64,000 nt of DNA from Armatimonadetes bacterium 55-13. GTDB taxonomy: Bacteria > Armatimonadota > Fimbriimonadia > Fimbriimonadales > Fimbriimonadaceae. A model generated the notes under the pieces. It was given only the letters and a program-made list of their open reading frames with translations. It was not told the DNA's origin and made no database searches. Below, in pieces: positions 60,872 through 64,000 of the stretch. A program made the translations under genes and the position numbers. Where the stretch lies: NCBI GenBank assembly GCA_001898035.1, contig MKRX01000006.1, forward strand, positions 124,436 to 188,435. Direction: 5' to 3'. Each line of letters opens with the position of its first letter. The first letter of the stretch is position 1.

Positions 60872-61459
60872 ATGAAGATGTTTGTGAAGAAATGGGCGAT
60901 GTTGGGCTTGGTAGCGGCGATGGGCGCGAGCGCAATGGCCCAGAGTGACCAGGAGAATAAGAAGGACGAGGGACGGGGTCGAACCTACCTCGGGGTCAAG
61001 GGTGGCCTTTATCTCCCGACGAATGGCGAGATCCGAGATATCTTCGGTTCTAGCATCGTGGTCTTCGGCCTTTCGGTCGACGACATCACTCGTCAGGCGG
61101 ACAAGTGGCGACTTACCGCGGACTTCGACTTCATCACGGGCAAGAAGGATGGAAACAAGTTCTTCGCGGCGCCGGTGACAGCTTCCATCGGTAAGATTTT
61201 TGGAAACCGGGGAGATAACACCCGGCCTTATGTTCGGTTTGGCGCGGGTGGCGCTTACTACGATTACAGCATCACTCGGCCAGGAACGGGCGAGCGGTTC
61301 TCCACGAAGCGATTTGGGGCGAGTGCGGATGCCGAGGTTGGCGTGATTATCGGCGAGCGGTTCCGCGTCTCAGCGAAGTATCAGTGGCTTTCCAAGGCGG
61401 ACGACTTCGATTTCAGCGGTTTCCAGATCGTGGCGACCTATCAAATCGTTAAGTTCTAA
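60872..61459 (+). CDS. Predicted outer-membrane beta-barrel protein
   Basis: The 195-aa protein has a signal peptide (KKWAMLGLVAAMGASAMAQS) and alternating beta-strand pattern (TYLGVKGGLYLPTNGEIRD, RPYVRFGAGGAYYDYSITRP, RFRVSAKYQWLSKADDFDFS, GFQIVATYQIVKF) ending in a C-terminal aromatic (KF), typical of OmpW/OmpA-like small barrels. This supports a diderm cell envelope. Function unknown. Confidence 0.85.
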   Translation: MKMFVKKWAMLGLVAAMGASAMAQSDQENKKDEGRGRTYLGVKGGLYLPTNGEIRDIFGSSIVVFGLSVDDITRQADKWRLTADFDFITGKKDGNKFFAAPVTASIGKIFGNRGDNTRPYVRFGAGGAYYDYSITRPGTGERFSTKRFGASADAEVGVIIGERFRVSAKYQWLSKADDFDFSGFQIVATYQIVKF

Positions 61460-61469
61460 ATCCGATTTT

Positions 61470-61506
61470 GGGCGGGGCTTGGACGTAAGTTCGAGCCCCG
61501 CCCTTT
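61470..61506 (+). terminator. Intrinsic terminator after the barrel protein gene
   Basis: GGGCGGGGCT pairs with AGCCCCGCCC, with a 14-base loop, and is followed by TTTGTTATTT. Confidence 0.9.
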
Positions 61507-61573
61507 GTTATTTAGACCCTATTGCAGGACGGAACCGACACAGAAAGGATTGAGTCCTGCATCATAGAGGCGA

Positions 61574-62839
61574 ATGCCAAAGGGAACCGTATCTTTGGAG
61601 CCGGAGATCGAAAAGGCCGTTCTGGTGGTCGTCAATCAAGACGAAAGCGAGGACGACATTGTCGAGAACGAGCTTGAGGGGCTTTGCGAAGCGGCAGGGG
61701 TGACTCCCCTGGCGACCATCCGCCAACGCCTGGACCGGCCTTATAAGGGCACGTTTGTGGGCTCAGGCAAGGTTGAGGAGATAGCCTCCCTTGCCAAGGA
61801 GACCAAGGCCGACTTGGTCTTGATCGACGGCGAGGTGAGCGGCATCCAGCAGCGCAACCTTCAAGAGGCGTTTGGCCGGAAGGTGATCGATCGGACGCAG
61901 TTGATTTTGGATATCTTCGCTCGTCGGGCGCGGACCAAGGAAGGCATGCTCCAGGTTGAGTTGGCTCAGCTGACGTACATGATGCCGAAGCTGATGTCGG
62001 TCTATACGAAGTTTGAGCGGCAGAAGGGTGGCATCGGCATGCGTGGGCCGGGTGAGACGAAGCTGGAATCGGACCGACGCATGGTGAAGGACCGGATTTC
62101 CCGGCTTAAGGGTGAGATCGAGGACGTGAAGCGCGTTCGGGATCAGCAGCGGGCGAGTCGACGGAAGCATCCTTTCCCGTTCGCCTCGATTGTAGGCTAC
62201 ACCAGCGCGGGTAAATCGACTCTGATGAATCGACTGGCAGGGACGGAGCTTTTGGCGGATGCGATGCCATTTGCCACGTTAGACCCGACGACGCGAAAGA
62301 TTGACTTGCCCGATGGGTATGCGCTCTTCTTGACGGATACGGTGGGATTTATTCGGAACTTGCCTACCCACTTGGTCGCGGCGTTCCGATCCACGTTGGA
62401 AGAGGTGACCCATTCCGACTTCGTGATTCACCTGATCGATGTGAGTACCCCTGCGTGGGAGATTCAGCGGGATGCGGTCATGGAGACGCTGCAGCAGCTC
62501 GACGCCAGCGAGAAGCCGATGCTGACGGTTTTTAACAAAATCGACGCTTTGGATGACCCTCACATGGCGACAGAGTTGGTGGCGGCTTGGCCGAACTCGG
62601 TGGCGATTAGCGCCACGACCGGCAAGGGAATGACCGATCTGCTCGATGCGATCAAACGGCAGGTGCAGGACTTGCTGGGATCGGTTCAGGCGCTCGTTCC
62701 CTACACCGAGTCGGGATTGGTCCAGGATTGCTACGACTACGGGCGCGTGCTGAAGTTGGACTACCGCGAAGACGGCATTTATTTGGAGGCCGAACTGGTG
62801 GCGGAGATGCGCCAGAAACTGCAGAAGTACGCGGTTTAG
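61574..62839 (+). CDS. hflX: GTPase HflX
   Basis: HflX binds the ribosome and splits or rescues stalled 50S/70S particles under stress. The N-terminal HflX domain (DLVLIDGEVSGIQQRNLQEA, VIDRTQLILDIFARRARTKE, QLTYMMPKLMSVYTKFERQK, GGIGMRGPGETKLESDRRM) precedes the G domain: G1 GYTSAGKST, G3 DTVGF, G4 FNKID, with LATLDPTTRK-like switch (FATLDPTTRKIDLP). The 421-aa length is standard. It runs into prmC after 3 bases. Confidence 0.96.
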   Translation: MPKGTVSLEPEIEKAVLVVVNQDESEDDIVENELEGLCEAAGVTPLATIRQRLDRPYKGTFVGSGKVEEIASLAKETKADLVLIDGEVSGIQQRNLQEAFGRKVIDRTQLILDIFARRARTKEGMLQVELAQLTYMMPKLMSVYTKFERQKGGIGMRGPGETKLESDRRMVKDRISRLKGEIEDVKRVRDQQRASRRKHPFPFASIVGYTSAGKSTLMNRLAGTELLADAMPFATLDPTTRKIDLPDGYALFLTDTVGFIRNLPTHLVAAFRSTLEEVTHSDFVIHLIDVSTPAWEIQRDAVMETLQQLDASEKPMLTVFNKIDALDDPHMATELVAAWPNSVAISATTGKGMTDLLDAIKRQVQDLLGSVQALVPYTESGLVQDCYDYGRVLKLDYREDGIYLEAELVAEMRQKLQKYAV

Positions 62840-62842
62840 GCG

Positions 62843-63658
62843 ATGACGGTTCGCGACTGGATTCGAGAGGCGACGGAACGATTTGCTTCGGCGGGCTTTG
62901 AAAGTCCTCGCCTTGAGGCAGATATGCTGGCGGCGCACACCTTGGGAGTGGAGCGCGTTTGGCTCGTTACTCATCCGGAAGCAGAGTTCCCAGAACTTGC
63001 CGGCGAAACGTTGGTGCAGCGGCGCTTGCGGCATGAACCCTTGGCCTATATCTTGGGATGGCGCGAGTTTTACGGTCGGCGGTTCTTGGTCCGGCCGGGG
63101 GTGTTGATTCCTCGGCAAGATACGGAGACATTGATCGAGGCAGCGCTTCCCTACTGTCACTCGCGCTCCGTGTTGGATATTGGGACGGGGTCTGGTTGTA
63201 TTGCGATTACGCTGGCCCTCGAGAGTTCCGCTTCGGTCACGGCAGTGGACCTTTCCGACGTGGCCTTGGACGTGGCTCGACAAAATGCGGTGGAATTGGG
63301 CGCGCACCTTGAGATCGTAAGATCAGACCTGTTCGAGAGGTTGGGCGGGCGAATGTTCGACCTTATCGTCAGCAATCCGCCTTACATTGCCGATTCCGAG
63401 AAGTTGATGCCGGATGTGGTCGATTACGAGCCATTGATTGCCCTCTTTTCGGGGCCAACGGGTTTGGAGGTCTATGAACGAATCGCAAGTGAGTCGGGAG
63501 CCTATTTAAATCCGGGAGGCCTGGTGTTGGTGGAGATCGGTTACACCCAAGCGGGGGCGGTATCCGAACTGTTCAAACGCGAAGGATGGGTTCACGAGGA
63601 GACAATCAAAGACATGAGCGGGAACGACCGGGTGATGCGGTTTTCCCGGGCGAGCTAG
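62843..63658 (+). CDS. prmC: Peptide chain release factor glutamine N5-methyltransferase
   Basis: PrmC methylates the GGQ glutamine of release factors. The 271-aa enzyme has an N-terminal helical domain (WIREATERFASAGFESPRLE, LEADMLAAHTLGVERVWLVT), GREFYGRRFLV-type segment (GWREFYGRRFLVRPGVLIPR, RQDTETLI), SAM-binding VLDIGTGSGCIAITLALES and the catalytic NPPYI (SNPPYIADSEKLM). It is in the hflX-prmC-def run; prfA is not visible. Confidence 0.95.
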   Translation: MTVRDWIREATERFASAGFESPRLEADMLAAHTLGVERVWLVTHPEAEFPELAGETLVQRRLRHEPLAYILGWREFYGRRFLVRPGVLIPRQDTETLIEAALPYCHSRSVLDIGTGSGCIAITLALESSASVTAVDLSDVALDVARQNAVELGAHLEIVRSDLFERLGGRMFDLIVSNPPYIADSEKLMPDVVDYEPLIALFSGPTGLEVYERIASESGAYLNPGGLVLVEIGYTQAGAVSELFKREGWVHEETIKDMSGNDRVMRFSRAS

Positions 63659-63684
63659 TTAGGCTCTGCCATAATCTTCAATCT

Positions 63685-64000
63685 ATGGATGTCGTTGTTC
63701 CGGACGAGTTTAAGTATCTGTACGTCCAGAATAAGGAAAAGCCGGTGGTCAAGATTCCGGCAGAGGTTCTTCGTCAGAAGGCGGCGGAGGTGGTCAAGGT
63801 TGCCCGAAAGCACTCTTTGCTGATTGACGACATGATTCGGATCATGAAGCAGGCGAACGGAATTGGACTTGCCGCGCCGCAGATCGGAATTGGTCAAAGA
63901 ATTTTGGTGATGGCTCCCCAAGGGATGCGCGCAACGGGGTTTATCAATCCCGTGATTGTGAAGGCCGAGGGCGAACAAGTGGGGCAAGAAGGTTGTCTTT
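63685..64000 (+). CDS. def: Peptide deformylase, 3' truncated by the window
   Basis: From ATG 63685 the frame is open to the window end (105 codons). MDVVVPDEFKYLYVQNKEKP leads to the deformylase motif 1 GIGLAAPQIGIGQRIL and the start of motif 2 (GQEGCL, with the metal-binding Cys of EGCLS). Motif 3 (HExDH) is beyond the window. It removes the N-formyl group from nascent peptides. It follows prmC by 26 bases. Confidence 0.95.
   Translation, partial: MDVVVPDEFKYLYVQNKEKPVVKIPAEVLRQKAAEVVKVARKHSLLIDDMIRIMKQANGIGLAAPQIGIGQRILVMAPQGMRATGFINPVIVKAEGEQVGQEGCL

Overview
This 64 kb window is a dense bacterial chromosome segment (roughly 58% GC by eye). It looks like a member of the Armatimonadota, probably a Fimbriimonas-like organism. 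The hints are two short prepilin-type proteins that begin with the [19 protein letters not shown] segment, a PEP-CTERM protein, repeated BlaI/M56 sensor modules, a flagellin, and many TTGA, ATGA and GTGA gene overlaps. The taxonomy is an inference from family content only. I see no rRNA, CRISPR array, integrase or transposase. One tRNA (Lys, UUU) is present.

Layout: 1-3.7 kb holds two BlaR1-like M56 metalloprotease sensors and one BlaI repressor, with a good 18-bp inverted-repeat operator. 3.9-9.4 kb has uvrA and a GGDEF-EAL protein. 9.5-12.6 kb (minus strand) has a PEP-CTERM protein and the pxpC-pxpA-pxpB 5-oxoprolinase set. 12.6-17.4 kb (plus) has dut, a zinc-ribbon/TPR protein, a TIM-barrel epimerase, an M48 peptidase and lpdA. 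17.5-21.6 kb is a small module: a lipoprotein, a prepilin translationally coupled to a GntR/LacI-type regulator, and a flavin-dependent halogenase-like enzyme. Two closely matching 26-bp sites, one before the lipoprotein and one between regulator and halogenase, look like shared operators. 21.8-25.2 kb is an accessory array of small minus-strand genes of unknown function that includes a broken HELGH metallopeptidase tip; it resembles the remains of a polymorphic-toxin/immunity locus. 25.4-33.3 kb has queF, a phosphodiester glycosidase, a DtxR/MntR repressor, an esterase, and a tight four-gene run (two flavoproteins, a secreted protein, dapB). 33.4-38.8 kb has a class V aminotransferase, flagellin with a structured leader, purM and a second prepilin. 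39.3-43.4 kb (minus) has an ActP-like symporter with DUF485, then pyrG. 43.6-54.5 kb has a dehalogenase-fold hydrolase, asnS, two ABC proteins, a glycosyltransferase, a Trm112-aroQ-pepP run, a degenerate ABC ATPase, a stand-alone SelB-like winged-helix protein and an asparaginase. 54.6-64 kb has tRNA-Lys, an AI-2E-family permease, FHA, a symporter, a thiamine pyrophosphokinase, dnaA, a creatininase-family protein, a barrel-like outer-membrane protein, hflX, prmC and the start of def.

The largest-scale signal is strand composition. To about 29 kb the given strand is C-rich whichever strand the genes lie on; beyond about 32 kb it is G-rich. A negative-to-positive GC-skew change read left to right is what a replication origin gives. 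A diverged ~35-50 bp repeat occurs in inverted orientation at 26.8 kb and 34.7 kb, almost symmetrically about this switch, and dnaA lies 28 kb to its right on the predicted leading strand. I found no cluster of consensus DnaA boxes there, so the origin remains a hypothesis.
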